Positions 8,990 through 16,628 of a stretch of DNA of 64,000 nt are shown piece by piece. How positions within the stretch are numbered: the stretch's first letter is position 1; the number at the start of each line of letters is the position of its first letter. The stretch comes from Spartobacteria bacterium (GTDB lineage Bacteria > Verrucomicrobiota > Verrucomicrobiia > Chthoniobacterales > UBA10450), in the NCBI GenBank assembly GCA_021325495.1, contig JAJPGZ010000002.1:434001-498000 (forward strand), read 5' to 3'. A program made the position numbers and the translations under genes. The notes beneath the pieces were generated by a model. The model saw nothing but the letters and a program-made list of their open reading frames with translations. It did no database searches and was not told the origin of the DNA.

Positions 8990-9435
8990 ACTCAACGACA
9001 TCAATTTCCCGCCTGAACAGCGCAGGTAGCGAACCCGATCGAAACGACAAACAGGTGATTGGGTTTGAAGCGCACCACACCCGCGCCAGATCCGTATGGC
9101 TGTTAGGCATCGTCGGAGATTGGCATCCTAGTTTTCTGAAACTCGAAGATCACGGCCACGGCCGTTGGGTCGCGAAAATTGAGCTAGCCCCAGGTGACTA
9201 CTCCTATCGATTGGTCGTCGATGGGTGGTGGTGTGATGCTCCGGCCGCGGTGACCACAGACGCTTCCCTACCAAGCATAGAAACGCGATTTTTTTCCATC
9301 CCAAGGGCCGTCGCAGCCGAACACGAGCAGCGGCAGGACGCAGAGCCTGAATCACTACCTTCTAACGACTTTCTCGCATTGGATAAATCCGAACACCAGC
9401 GTGGGTTCATTCATCGCGCAAACCGCCGAAACTAA
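8986..9435 (+). CDS. CBM48/AMPK-glycogen-binding-like domain protein in the metal operon
   Basis: A 149-residue soluble protein, translationally coupled to the RND pump by an ATGA overlap. Residues about 25-85 (VWLLGIVGDWHPSFLKLEDH, then GRWVAKIELAPGDYSYRLVVDG) match the pattern of the AMPK beta-subunit/isoamylase N-terminal carbohydrate-binding fold (family 48): a WxxxxxF-type strand, G-W-x-x-x-I-x-L-x-P-G-x-Y-x-Y-x-F/L-V-V-D-G. The C-terminal 60 residues are polar and probably disordered. There is no signal peptide. Why a glycogen-binding-type domain sits in a metal efflux operon is unclear; it may act as a protein-interaction module. The domain call is by motif and the role is unknown. Confidence 0.7.
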   Translation: MNSTTSISRLNSAGSEPDRNDKQVIGFEAHHTRARSVWLLGIVGDWHPSFLKLEDHGHGRWVAKIELAPGDYSYRLVVDGWWCDAPAAVTTDASLPSIETRFFSIPRAVAAEHEQRQDAEPESLPSNDFLALDKSEHQRGFIHRANRRN

Positions 9436-9454
9436 AACAAAGGAAAGAACGAAA

Positions 9455-9577
9455 ATGATAAAAATATCCGCCATTATTCTCACCGCAATAGCGCTCACGA
9501 TCTCACTGCCGGGATGCGTTTCACACGACGATGACCAGCAGCGCCAAAGCGATGGCCACACAACCCACACTCACTAA
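9455..9577 (+). CDS. 40-residue His-rich lipoprotein
   Basis: A short frame beginning at ATG 9455, preceded by a good ribosome-binding stretch (aggaaag, 9441-9447). The product has a hydrophobic signal (IKISAIILTAIALTI), a lipobox (SLPGC, Cys at residue 21) and a 19-residue mature part with HDDD and a terminal GHTTHTH. Lipid-anchored mini-proteins with His tails are common accessories of metal resistance loci. It lies between the CBM48-like gene and the HEGEEH protein on the same strand. Identification rests on the lipobox, the RBS and context. Confidence 0.65.
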   Translation: MIKISAIILTAIALTISLPGCVSHDDDQQRQSDGHTTHTH

Positions 9578-9667
9578 GCTCAACACAGAAAAGGAATAAC
9601 CTACCGGTAAACCGTCAATGGCGCGTGGACGCGCTGTTTGATGCAACCAAAAGAAAGAAAAAAGCAA

Positions 9668-10096
9668 ATGAAACGAATAAAACTCCTGGCAATCGGCGCT
9701 TCCGCTGCTTTGGCCATCACTGCAATCAACAGCCCTTCCTTGTTCGCGCATGAAGGCGAAGAGCACACCGCGAAGAGCGAGACAAAGGTGCCCGACACGG
9801 CAGCAGGTATACTGCAGGAAATCCACAAGCATCACGGCGAACTCGCCGAGACCGTGAAATCGAAAAAGCTCGCGGAAGTGCATCATCATGCCTTCGCGAT
9901 TCGCGATCTGGCGAATGCTCTGCCCGCAAAAGTGGCCGCTGACAAAAAGGCCCGCGTCGAAGGCAGTGCCAAGAACATTGCCAAGCTTGCCGAGGATCTC
10001 GATAAGACCGGCGACGCCAACGACCAAGCGGGGACCGAGGCCAATCTCAAGAAGCTGGATGGCGTGCTGATGGCTCTGGACAGCCAGGCCAAGTAG
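9668..10096 (+). CDS. Secreted helical protein with N-terminal HEGEEH motif
   Basis: A 142-residue protein. The ATG at 9668 is chosen because it starts a clean signal peptide (MKRIKLLAIGASAALAITA) after a purine-rich leader; an in-frame ATG at 9638 would add a basic extension. The mature protein opens with SLFAHEGEEHTAKSE and then forms amphipathic helices with HKHHGELAETVKSKKLAEVHHHAFAIRDLANALP. The many His residues on predicted helices suggest a periplasmic metal-binding or chaperone role similar in plan to CusF or CzcE-type accessories, but the fold is different and no family is recognised. It sits between the small lipoprotein and the Csp-like gene. Confidence 0.7.
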   Translation: MKRIKLLAIGASAALAITAINSPSLFAHEGEEHTAKSETKVPDTAAGILQEIHKHHGELAETVKSKKLAEVHHHAFAIRDLANALPAKVAADKKARVEGSAKNIAKLAEDLDKTGDANDQAGTEANLKKLDGVLMALDSQAK

Positions 10097-10130
10097 CACC
10101 GCGCCAAATAATTCGAGAGGCACCAACAGG

Positions 10131-10460
10131 ATGTCCCACGAAAAATATCAAAGCTGTATCGACGAATGTAATGCGTGCGTGACGGCTTGTGAGCAGTGCG
10201 CCACAGCGTGTCTTCAGGAAGACGATGCTAAAATGATGGCACGTTGCATCGAGCTGGATCGCGCGTGCGCGACCGTCTGTGCGATGGCTGCGCGTCTCAT
10301 GGCAAGCGGCTCGGAATTTGCGGCAAAGGCCTGCGCGCTTTGTGCGGAAGTCTGCCAGGCGTGCGCTGACGAATGCGCCAAGCATGACATGCAGCACTGC
10401 AAGGAATGCGCGGAAGCCTGCCGCCGCTGTGCGGAGGCGTGCCGGAAGATGGCGACTTAA
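10131..10460 (+). CDS. Four-helix-bundle copper storage protein (Csp/DUF326)
   Basis: A 109-residue protein with about 19 Cys residues spaced CxxC or CxxxC along predicted helices: CIDECNACVTACEQCATAC, then CATVCAMA, CALCAEVCQACADEC and CKECAEACRRCAEAC. This is the signature of DUF326/Csp proteins, whose four-helix bundles hold many Cu(I) ions in the bundle core. There is no signal peptide, so it should be a cytosolic Csp3-like store. Its place among RND efflux, multicopper oxidase and Met/His-rich proteins strongly supports copper as the main target of the island. Confidence 0.92.
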   Translation: MSHEKYQSCIDECNACVTACEQCATACLQEDDAKMMARCIELDRACATVCAMAARLMASGSEFAAKACALCAEVCQACADECAKHDMQHCKECAEACRRCAEACRKMAT

Positions 10461-10525
10461 CCAACTGGAGTGCCGTCGGCGTTCGATCCGCCGGCGGCAC
10501 TTCATCGAAGAAAGCCGAGTTCATC

Positions 10526-11572
10526 ATGAAACTGACGAAAACCACCTACCGGCTGCTGCCGGCAGCGTTGATGCTCCTGCTGCTGAGCGCGACATTGGCA
10601 CAGGGACACGAACCAACGCCTGCCGCTTCGGCGGTCGCCACGAGCTCGCAGCAGCAGCAGGCTTCTCCTGCTGCGTCCGCGCCATCCTCACAACACGACA
10701 TGTCCAACATGCCGATGACGAGCGGCGACAATTCGCTCATCGGGCATCTAAAGAATCCGGATTACATGCACACTCTGCTGAATCCTCTGCCGGTTTACGG
10801 ACTGTCGATGGGCGTGCTGGCGTTGTGCATCGGTTTATTTTTTCGTAACCGCACAGCCACGGTCGCCGCTCTAGTGCTGATTTTTGTGAGCGGCTTCGCA
10901 GCTTGGCCGGTTTATTATTTTGGTGAAGAAGCCTATGACCGCGTCAAGGCGATGTCGGACCCAATAGGAGCGCAGTGGCTCGATGAACACATGGCGCGCG
11001 CGGAGAAGTTGATTTACATTTTTTACGTGCTTGCGGGTGGCGCGCTCGCTGGGATTCTGGCGCCGTTAAAGTGGCCGCGTACGGCATTTCCGCTGGCGGT
11101 GGGAGTGCTCGTGCTGGGGGCGCTCAATCTGGGTCTTGGCGGCTGGATCTCCTACGCGGGCGGTCACGTGCGGCATCCGGAATTTCGTTTCGAGCCGCCG
11201 CCAATGGCGAAATCTGACGGGCACACCCATACTCACGGCAAGGATGAAGGCGCGATGGATCACGGCGACAAGAAAGCGGAGAACGAACAGGCCAAGCCGA
11301 TGGACCACGGCAACATGCCCGCAATGGAACCGGGCAAGAGCCCGGAATCAAAAGAGCAGCCGATGCAGCACGACACGGCCATGACCCCGGCGCCGCCGAC
11401 TCAGGAGCAATTGGAGGCGAGCCGCCTGCAATTGGAAGCAAGCCGCTTACAACTGGAGGCGAGCCGTAAACAGTTAGAGGCCGCTGAGGCTGCCAAAGGC
11501 CAGACCGCTTCGCCTGCTCCGCCGCAAGCGAAACCTTCGCCGACCCCGGACGGGCACGAGCATAAACATTGA
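10526..11572 (+). CDS. Multi-pass membrane protein with His/Met-rich and heptad-repeat tail
   Basis: A 348-residue protein; the ATG at 10526 starts a signal (LLPAALMLLLLSATLAQGHEP). After a short region with HDMSNMPM come four or five hydrophobic segments (from VYGLSMGVLALCIGLFF to ALNLGLGGWISYAGG). The C-terminal part is metal-ligand rich (HTHTHGKDEGAMDHGDKK, MDHGNMPAMEPG) followed by a perfect heptad repeat QLEASRL and a final GHEHKH. The membrane part with HE-motifs is unlike CopD; no named family recognised. It is probably a periplasmic-facing copper-binding membrane protein. It is followed 12 bp later by a lipoprotein with the same MDH/MPGM style of repeats. Confidence 0.75.
   Translation: MKLTKTTYRLLPAALMLLLLSATLAQGHEPTPAASAVATSSQQQQASPAASAPSSQHDMSNMPMTSGDNSLIGHLKNPDYMHTLLNPLPVYGLSMGVLALCIGLFFRNRTATVAALVLIFVSGFAAWPVYYFGEEAYDRVKAMSDPIGAQWLDEHMARAEKLIYIFYVLAGGALAGILAPLKWPRTAFPLAVGVLVLGALNLGLGGWISYAGGHVRHPEFRFEPPPMAKSDGHTHTHGKDEGAMDHGDKKAENEQAKPMDHGNMPAMEPGKSPESKEQPMQHDTAMTPAPPTQEQLEASRLQLEASRLQLEASRKQLEAAEAAKGQTASPAPPQAKPSPTPDGHEHKH
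11408..11470 (+). repeat. 21-bp in-frame tandem repeat (QLEASRL heptads)
   Basis: Three units of 21 bp at 11408-11428, 11429-11449 and 11450-11470 encode QLEASRL, QLEASRL and QLEASRK, followed by a partial fourth QLEA. Synonymous differences between units show they are not a very recent duplication. The heptad spacing with Leu at a fixed position suggests a short coiled coil, perhaps for oligomerisation of the membrane protein. Confidence 0.9.
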
Positions 11573-11584
11573 TCGCAGGCTCCA

Positions 11585-12166
11585 ATGCGCATCTCCGTCA
11601 TTCTCCTTCCTGTTAGCGCGGCGCTTTTTGCCGGATGCGTGACCGTTGCACCATCTCCGAGTAACCCGGTAGCCGATCCCAGCGATCCATCTGCGCCGGA
11701 AGCATCCGCGCGACACTTTCACCCAAATCTGGTCGCGACTACCCAAGTATACCTTGATCCTTCCGTCGGGAAGGGAGCGCAAAAGATGGATCACTCGAAG
11801 ATGCAGGGAATGGACAACATGTCAGGAATGAATCATTCGCAAATGCCAGGCATGGAGCCGAAACAGGCGCCGGCCACAAGTCCCGCGCCGTCGCAGCCGA
11901 TGCAGCAAATGGATCACTCCAAGATGCCCGGCATGGAGCAGAAGCAGCCGCCGGGCACGAGTCCCGCCCCGTCGCAGCCGATGCAGCAAATGGATCACTC
12001 GAAAATGCCAGGCATGGATATGCAGCAGCCATCGGCCTCGCCGCTGAGCAAAGAGGCCCTGGAGGTGGAAATGAAGAAGACCTCCGATGAGATGAAGAAA
12101 CTGTCCGATGAGTTGAAAAAGAAAGCCGACGAGAAATCAACGCGGCCTTCTCCATCTCCCAAATGA
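11585..12166 (+). CDS. Lipoprotein with MDHSKMPGM copper-binding tandem repeats
   Basis: A 193-residue lipoprotein (lipobox ALFAGC, Cys about residue 18) with repeated MDHSKMxGM and related motifs: MDHSKMQGMDNMSGMNHSQMPGM, then two near-identical 27-residue units containing MDHSKMPGM. Met-rich motifs of this type bind Cu(I) and occur in the N-termini of CopB/PcoB outer-membrane proteins. The C-terminus is a charged Lys/Glu/Asp helix (EVEMKKTSDEMKKLSDELKKK). Its stop overlaps the next TolC start (ATGA), so the two are translationally coupled. It probably acts as a periplasmic copper sponge or delivers copper to the neighbouring channel or oxidase. Confidence 0.82.
   Translation: MRISVILLPVSAALFAGCVTVAPSPSNPVADPSDPSAPEASARHFHPNLVATTQVYLDPSVGKGAQKMDHSKMQGMDNMSGMNHSQMPGMEPKQAPATSPAPSQPMQQMDHSKMPGMEQKQPPGTSPAPSQPMQQMDHSKMPGMDMQQPSASPLSKEALEVEMKKTSDEMKKLSDELKKKADEKSTRPSPSPK
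11820..12042 (+). repeat. 81-bp tandem repeat encoding MDHSKMPGM units
   Basis: Two copies begin with ATGCAGCAAATGGATCAC at 11900 and 11981, giving a period of 81 bp (27 residues). A more diverged unit lies upstream from about 11820 (NHSQMPGMEPKQ). The repeat keeps the reading frame, so copy number could change without breaking the protein. Confidence 0.85.
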
Positions 12167-13623
12167 AAGTTTCAAACTTAACGATTCGGACTTCGGCTGG
12201 TCTGGGCCTGGTGCTCATGGCTGGCTGTTCGCTCAATCCGCGAGGCGCATTCAACGATGTGGAAGACACAGTTGGCCGCGCCAGCGGCAAACGGGTGAGC
12301 TGGATTCGCAGCGGGGAAGAGGCATCCGCGGCGCGCGGCGCGGTCCAGGCATTATTGAGCAGGCCGCTGAGCGCGGATTCGGCGGCGCAGATCGCATTGC
12401 TGAACAATCGCGATTTGCAAGCGCGATTCGAAGAGATCGGAATTTCCTACGCCGATTATATCCAGGCCGGATTGCCTAGGAATCCGTCAATCACAGGCCA
12501 CATCGATTTTTCCCGCGAAGGACCCGCGACACTGTATTCCGTGGCGGAAGATATCGTCAGCCTTTTGCTTTTGCCGGCCCGAAAGAAAGTTGCGGCGGCG
12601 CAATTGGAAACAACCAAAAAACGCGTGGCTAGCGAGGTGCTTGGCCTAGTGGCGGAAACCAAAACCGCTTTTTACAATTTGCAGGCACGTCAGCAGTTGC
12701 TCTCGCGTTTGAAAATGATCGTCGCGACTAACGAGTCGTCGGCTGACCTCGCCAAGCGCATGCACGACGCCGGAAACCTACCCGATGTGGAGCTCGCTGA
12801 TCAACAGGCGACCTACAGCCAATCTCGCGTGGATATAGCGCAAACCGAAGCGCAAATTCGTTCGGATCGCGAGCGGCTTAATCGGCTCATGGGCGTCTGG
12901 GGTTCAGACACAAGGTGGACGCTCGGCGATTCGCTTCCACCAATCCCCGGGGAGATTTCCACAGCTCGACTTGAGCAGATTGCCGTGGCCCAAAGGCTGG
13001 ATCTGGCCATGGCGCGCGCCAATGTCGATGCCATCGGCAGGAACCTCGCCCTGCGCAGTTCGACCCGCTTTGTTCCCGTGCGAATCGATCTCGGCTTGGA
13101 ATTCGAAAAGGAACCGGGCAGCGCGCAGCGCCGCGGTCCTAGTGTTGATATTGAATTGCCCATTTTTGATTTTGGGCAGGCCGCCATCGCTCGATTAGAA
13201 GCGCAATGGCGTCAAGCCGTGAACGAACTGCAGGCGCTCGCGGTCGAAGCGCGTTCCGAGGTGCGCGAAGCGCGCGATCTGGTAGCCGCCAATCGCGAGC
13301 TCGCCCGATATTACCGTGAGGTATTACTCCCGCAACGCATTCAGGTCGTTAACACCATGCAACTGCAATACAATGCAATGCAACGGACGCCGACCGATTT
13401 GCTGCTCGCAAAGGAGCGCGAGTTAAACACCGAGCGGGGTTACATCGACGCATGGCGCGATTATTGGATCGCGCGTGCCGAACTCGAGATGGCACTCAAA
13501 GGCGGCAGGCCAGGCGGCGCTGCAAGCGGGAGCCTGCGCTCACGCACACCGGGCGCCCGGCCCACCAGCAACAGCCCCGCTAACGAGGGCGGAAACACTC
13601 AACAGAACAATGGACAACAATAA
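12163..13623 (+). CDS. TolC-family outer-membrane lipoprotein
   Basis: A 486-residue protein with a lipoprotein signal (GLGLVLMAGCSLNP, Cys about residue 22) and the outer-membrane efflux protein fold: SADSAAQIALLNNRDLQARFEEIGISYADYIQAGLPRNPSI, then long helical stretches and a second half from RLDLAMARANVDAIGRNLALRSSTRF. The C-terminus is low complexity (Pro, Ser, Asn, Gln). It is coupled by ATGA to the MDHSKM lipoprotein and overlaps the following multicopper oxidase by 14 bp. No dedicated pump or adaptor follows it. It may serve the CusA-like pump or act with the oxidase in a CopAB-like outer-membrane role. Confidence 0.88.
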   Translation: MKVSNLTIRTSAGLGLVLMAGCSLNPRGAFNDVEDTVGRASGKRVSWIRSGEEASAARGAVQALLSRPLSADSAAQIALLNNRDLQARFEEIGISYADYIQAGLPRNPSITGHIDFSREGPATLYSVAEDIVSLLLLPARKKVAAAQLETTKKRVASEVLGLVAETKTAFYNLQARQQLLSRLKMIVATNESSADLAKRMHDAGNLPDVELADQQATYSQSRVDIAQTEAQIRSDRERLNRLMGVWGSDTRWTLGDSLPPIPGEISTARLEQIAVAQRLDLAMARANVDAIGRNLALRSSTRFVPVRIDLGLEFEKEPGSAQRRGPSVDIELPIFDFGQAAIARLEAQWRQAVNELQALAVEARSEVREARDLVAANRELARYYREVLLPQRIQVVNTMQLQYNAMQRTPTDLLLAKERELNTERGYIDAWRDYWIARAELEMALKGGRPGGAASGSLRSRTPGARPTSNSPANEGGNTQQNNGQQ

Positions 13624-15106
13624 TAATCTGCCAGGAATTAATCGCCGCAGATTTCTCACCGGCGCGGTCGCGCTCGGCGGGGGCGCGGCACTTCTAAGCA
13701 AACTCAGCGCCGCGGAGAGCGTTCGGACAATAGACCCAAATAAGCCGCGCGAGAGCACAGCTCTGGCGAATAAAGACAAGCCGCTTCTTGAGCGGATCGA
13801 TCCAAAGCCAGTCGACCCGCCCGGCGAAGCCGGCAGAGATTACACACCGATCGTTACGCCGAACAACGTCGCGCTTCCCTGGAAGATTGTCGGTGGCGTG
13901 AAAGTCTTCCATTTGATCGCGGAGGAAGTGGAGCACGAGTTCGCGCCCGGTCTCAAGGCTCACTGCTGGGGTTACAACGGCCACGTCCATGGCCCGACGA
14001 TTGAGGCGGTGGAAGGCGATCGCGTTCGCATCTATGTGACAAACCATCTTCCGGCGGGGACGAGCGTGCACTGGCATGGGCTCCTGCTGCCGAACGGAAT
14101 GGATGGCGTGGCCGGGTTGAATCAGAAGGTCATCAAGCCGGGCGAAACTTTCCGTTACGAATTCACGCTTCGTCAGCATGGCACCCATATGTATCACTCG
14201 CATCACGACGAGATGACCCAGATGGCGCTCGGCACCGTGGGACTCTTCATCATTCATCCGCGGAATCCGAAGGTGCGGCCGGATCGCGATTTTGCCCTCA
14301 TAACACACGAGTGGCGTATCGACGTCGGCACGTCGCGGCCGAATCCGAACGAGATGACCGACTTCAATATCTTCACCTTCAACGCAAGGATGTTTCCGGG
14401 TACCGAACCGATGGTGGTGAAGCTCGGCGATCGCGTCAAAATCCGCATCGTCAATCTTGGCGCGATGAGTCATCACCCGATTCATCTGCACGGCTATCAG
14501 TTTAAGATCACCGAGACTGATGGCGGACAGATCGCCGAATCCGCGCAGCAGGTGGAAACGACCGCGCTTACCGCCGTCGGCCAGGCGCGCGCCTTCGAGT
14601 TCATCGCTGATGAGCCCGGTGATTGGGCGATGCATTGTCACATGACGCACCACGTCATGACTCAGATGGGCGACAAATTCCCCAACATGATTGGGGTCAA
14701 ACCCGGCGACGTTGACCCGAAAGTGCAAAAACTGTTGCCCGGTTATATGACGATGGGCACCGATGGCATGGGCGACATGGCAACGATGGGGATGCCAGTT
14801 CCGCCAAACAGTACGCCAATGGTCGGTGGACAAGGCCCATTCGATTACATCACGATGGGCGGCCTTTTTACCGTCCTAAAAGTGCGCGAAGGCCTAACCA
14901 GCTACGAAGATCCCGGTTGGTATCAACATCCGCCTGGAACGGTTGCCAGCCCGGCTACGCCTGAAGAAATGCGGCGCGACTTGGAAATGGCTAGTAACGA
15001 GCCAGCAGCGAAGACGGTCTACACCTGTGTGATGCACCCTGAAGTTGTCTCCGATAAACCCGGCAAGTGCCCGAAATGCGGGATGACGCTTGTTGTGAAG
15101 AAATAA
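13610..15106 (+). CDS. TAT-exported multicopper oxidase with C-terminal heavy-metal-binding domain
   Basis: A 498-residue protein starting at ATG 13610 with a twin-arginine signal (NRRRFLTGAVALGGGAALLS). Copper ligands are visible in order: HWHG (about residue 150), HMYHSHHDEM (about 195), HHPIHLHGYQF (about 285) and the type 1/type 3 segment HCHMTHHVMTQM (about 345). This matches CopA/CueO-type cuproxidases, which oxidise Cu(I) to less toxic Cu(II) in the periplasm. A Met-rich patch follows (MTMGTDGMGDMATMGM). The last 30 residues (YTCVMHPEVVSDKPGKCPKCGMTLVVKK) form the small heavy-metal-binding domain usually found on P-type ATPases and RND adaptors. The start overlaps the upstream TolC gene in another frame. 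Confidence 0.92.
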   Translation: MDNNNNLPGINRRRFLTGAVALGGGAALLSKLSAAESVRTIDPNKPRESTALANKDKPLLERIDPKPVDPPGEAGRDYTPIVTPNNVALPWKIVGGVKVFHLIAEEVEHEFAPGLKAHCWGYNGHVHGPTIEAVEGDRVRIYVTNHLPAGTSVHWHGLLLPNGMDGVAGLNQKVIKPGETFRYEFTLRQHGTHMYHSHHDEMTQMALGTVGLFIIHPRNPKVRPDRDFALITHEWRIDVGTSRPNPNEMTDFNIFTFNARMFPGTEPMVVKLGDRVKIRIVNLGAMSHHPIHLHGYQFKITETDGGQIAESAQQVETTALTAVGQARAFEFIADEPGDWAMHCHMTHHVMTQMGDKFPNMIGVKPGDVDPKVQKLLPGYMTMGTDGMGDMATMGMPVPPNSTPMVGGQGPFDYITMGGLFTVLKVREGLTSYEDPGWYQHPPGTVASPATPEEMRRDLEMASNEPAAKTVYTCVMHPEVVSDKPGKCPKCGMTLVVKK

Positions 15107-15170
15107 TGAAATCCGCGGGCATCCTGCGCAGTCGTGGACTTTTCGCTGATGGCCTGGCGGTGAATTCCCG

Positions 15171-15413
15171 TTGAGAATACAAGGCTCATATAGCTTCATT
15201 CGCGTTTTCCTCGCCGGTGCGGTCGTAGCGTCCTACGGATGGCTCGGTCTCTCTCACTTTGAGAAAAAGCGGCATGGGGAGACGCCAGTTCCACCGGGAC
15301 TCAGCATTTACCGTTGCACTGCAGACCCTAAAGCCATCGCAGCCCAGCTTTGTAAATGTTCCGAGTGCGGAATGCGACAAACGCCCGGAGATGAACTCTT
15401 GATCAAGCGCTGA
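15171..15413 (+). CDS. Small membrane-anchored Cys-rich protein
   Basis: An 80-residue product from a TTG start at 15171. It has one hydrophobic segment (FIRVFLAGAVVASYGWLGL) and a C-terminal Cys cluster (YRCTADPKAIAAQLCKCSECGMRQ) that resembles a degenerate form of the YTCPMHP...CPKCGM heavy-metal-binding domain. The stop codon overlaps the ATG of the next gene (tgatg), which supports translation. The start is uncertain. It probably binds metal at the outer face of the inner membrane. Confidence 0.55.
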   Translation: MRIQGSYSFIRVFLAGAVVASYGWLGLSHFEKKRHGETPVPPGLSIYRCTADPKAIAAQLCKCSECGMRQTPGDELLIKR

Positions 15414-15814
15414 TGTTGAGACCACGATTGGCGTCCGTGGCCCTGCATCCTGTCACCCAAATTTTGCTCAGCGTTATTTTCAACGCTGGCTCGCAGGTGT
15501 TGCTGCGCCTGGGCGCGAGCGGGGTGGGTGGTGGAAACGGATGGGTCGGCCTTCGGGCGCTTGGCTCAGGCTGGGTCTGGGGGGGAATCCTCGCCCAGAT
15601 CGCCAGTCTCGTGTTCTGGTTGCACGCGCTCCGGACAACGAAATTATTGATAGCCTTCAATCTTTCGGGACTACTCCACGTAATCGTTCCTTTGGGTGGA
15701 TGGCTCATTTTGGGGGAACACATTCCGATCGATCGGTGGGTGGGCATAGCCTTGGTTCTGGCCGGTGTGCTCATCGTTGCTGCACCGGCCGCCAAGGTGG
15801 AGGAACGGCTGTGA
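15413..15814 (+). CDS. SMR/EamA-type small membrane transporter, subunit A
   Basis: A 133-residue protein with four hydrophobic helices (ILLSVIFNAGSQVLLRLG, GGILAQIASLVFWLHAL, LLIAFNLSGLLHVIVPLGGWLIL, WVGIALVLAGVLIVAAP), the plan of half-size drug/metabolite transporters (SMR or 4-TM EamA domains). The next gene encodes a second protein of the same plan and overlaps it by four bases, as in paired SMR systems that work as heterodimers. The substrate is unknown; such pairs export cations, polyamines or arabinose-lipid precursors. Confidence 0.75.
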   Translation: MLRPRLASVALHPVTQILLSVIFNAGSQVLLRLGASGVGGGNGWVGLRALGSGWVWGGILAQIASLVFWLHALRTTKLLIAFNLSGLLHVIVPLGGWLILGEHIPIDRWVGIALVLAGVLIVAAPAAKVEERL

Positions 15815-16158
15815 CGCCACTCGCCTTTTTTCTCGTGATCGTTTCCGAGCTGAGTTCCATCACCGGCCAGCTCCTTTTCAAACTGTCCGTCAATGAGAGC
15901 AACGAGAGCCGCAGGCGAACTGGTAAATTCCTACCCATCTTCGCGGCTGGCGTGGTCGCGATGGCGATTGGTTTCTTCGCCTGGTTAACGCTGCTCTCGC
16001 GGTTCGAACTCAGTTTCGTCTACCCCTTCGAAGCGCTCAGCCGCCTGATGCTAATTGGCGGCGCGGTGATTTTCTTAAATGAGAAGATGACGCCGCGGTT
16101 GTGGGTCGGCGCCCTCCTGATCACAACCGGGATCGTGATCGTGTCAGCAAGCCGCTAA
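15811..16158 (+). CDS. SMR/EamA-type small membrane transporter, subunit B
   Basis: A 115-residue protein from GTG 15811, which follows a clear Shine-Dalgarno-like stretch (aaggtggagg) and overlaps the stop of subunit A. It has four hydrophobic helices, beginning LAFFLVIVSELSSITGQLLFKLS and including FVYPFEALSRLMLIGGAVIFL and LWVGALLITTGIVIVSAS. The acidic residue in the first helix (SELSS) is where SMR proteins carry the essential Glu. The pair probably forms a heterodimeric proton-coupled exporter. Confidence 0.78.
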   Translation: MTPLAFFLVIVSELSSITGQLLFKLSVNESNESRRRTGKFLPIFAAGVVAMAIGFFAWLTLLSRFELSFVYPFEALSRLMLIGGAVIFLNEKMTPRLWVGALLITTGIVIVSASR

Positions 16159-16235
16159 TGAGGTCGAGGGCGCGTTCCGCGTCTGAATGAACAATTTGCA
16201 GGTGCGCAAATTCAAAAAAGGCGCGATAAAACAGC

Positions 16236-16538
16236 ATGAAAACAATATTGAGAACACTTGTAGTCGCAGTCATCAGCCTATCCTTCCTCAGCGCCGGTTT
16301 TGCCGGCGACCAGTCGAAGGACTGCGTCCACATGAAAAATGGCAAGATGATGATGATGATGGACGGCAAGGAAATGGCCATGGACAAAGAGATGACGATG
16401 AAAGACGGCAGCAAAGTGACGACCGATGGGACTCACATCACAAAAGACGGCACGAAGATGAAGTTGAAGGACGGCGACATGGTCATGATGGACGGCACGA
16501 TGATGGCCGGCGGCATGAAGGACAGCGAAAAGAAATAA
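16236..16538 (+). CDS. DUF6799-type Met/Lys-rich secreted protein
   Basis: A 100-residue protein with a signal peptide (VVAVISLSFLSAGFAGD) and an imperfect repeat of about 12 residues: VHMKNGKMMMMMDGKEMAMDKEMTMKDGSKV, then DGTHITKDGTKMKLKDGDMVMMDGTMM. The alternating Met and Lys/Asp-Gly pattern is that of DUF6799 proteins, which are common near copper and silver genes. The Met ladder could bind soft metals. It is the last gene of the plus-strand cargo and is closed by a terminator at 16594-16628. Confidence 0.8.
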   Translation: MKTILRTLVVAVISLSFLSAGFAGDQSKDCVHMKNGKMMMMMDGKEMAMDKEMTMKDGSKVTTDGTHITKDGTKMKLKDGDMVMMDGTMMAGGMKDSEKK

Positions 16539-16593
16539 CGTCGCCTCTCCCTTGCGATGCGGCTTCGGCGCCATGCGCCAATCCCGCTATTTC

Positions 16594-16628
16594 GAGCCGG
16601 CATCGAAAGGTGCCGGCTCTTTGGTTTT
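16594..16628. terminator. Rho-independent terminator
   Basis: A perfect 9-bp stem, GAGCCGGCA (16594-16602) and TGCCGGCTC (16611-16619), with an 8-nt loop is followed by TTTGGTTTT on the plus strand. It ends the plus-strand metal cargo. The DUF4198 gene on the other strand ends at 16627, so the hairpin may act in both directions. Confidence 0.85.
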
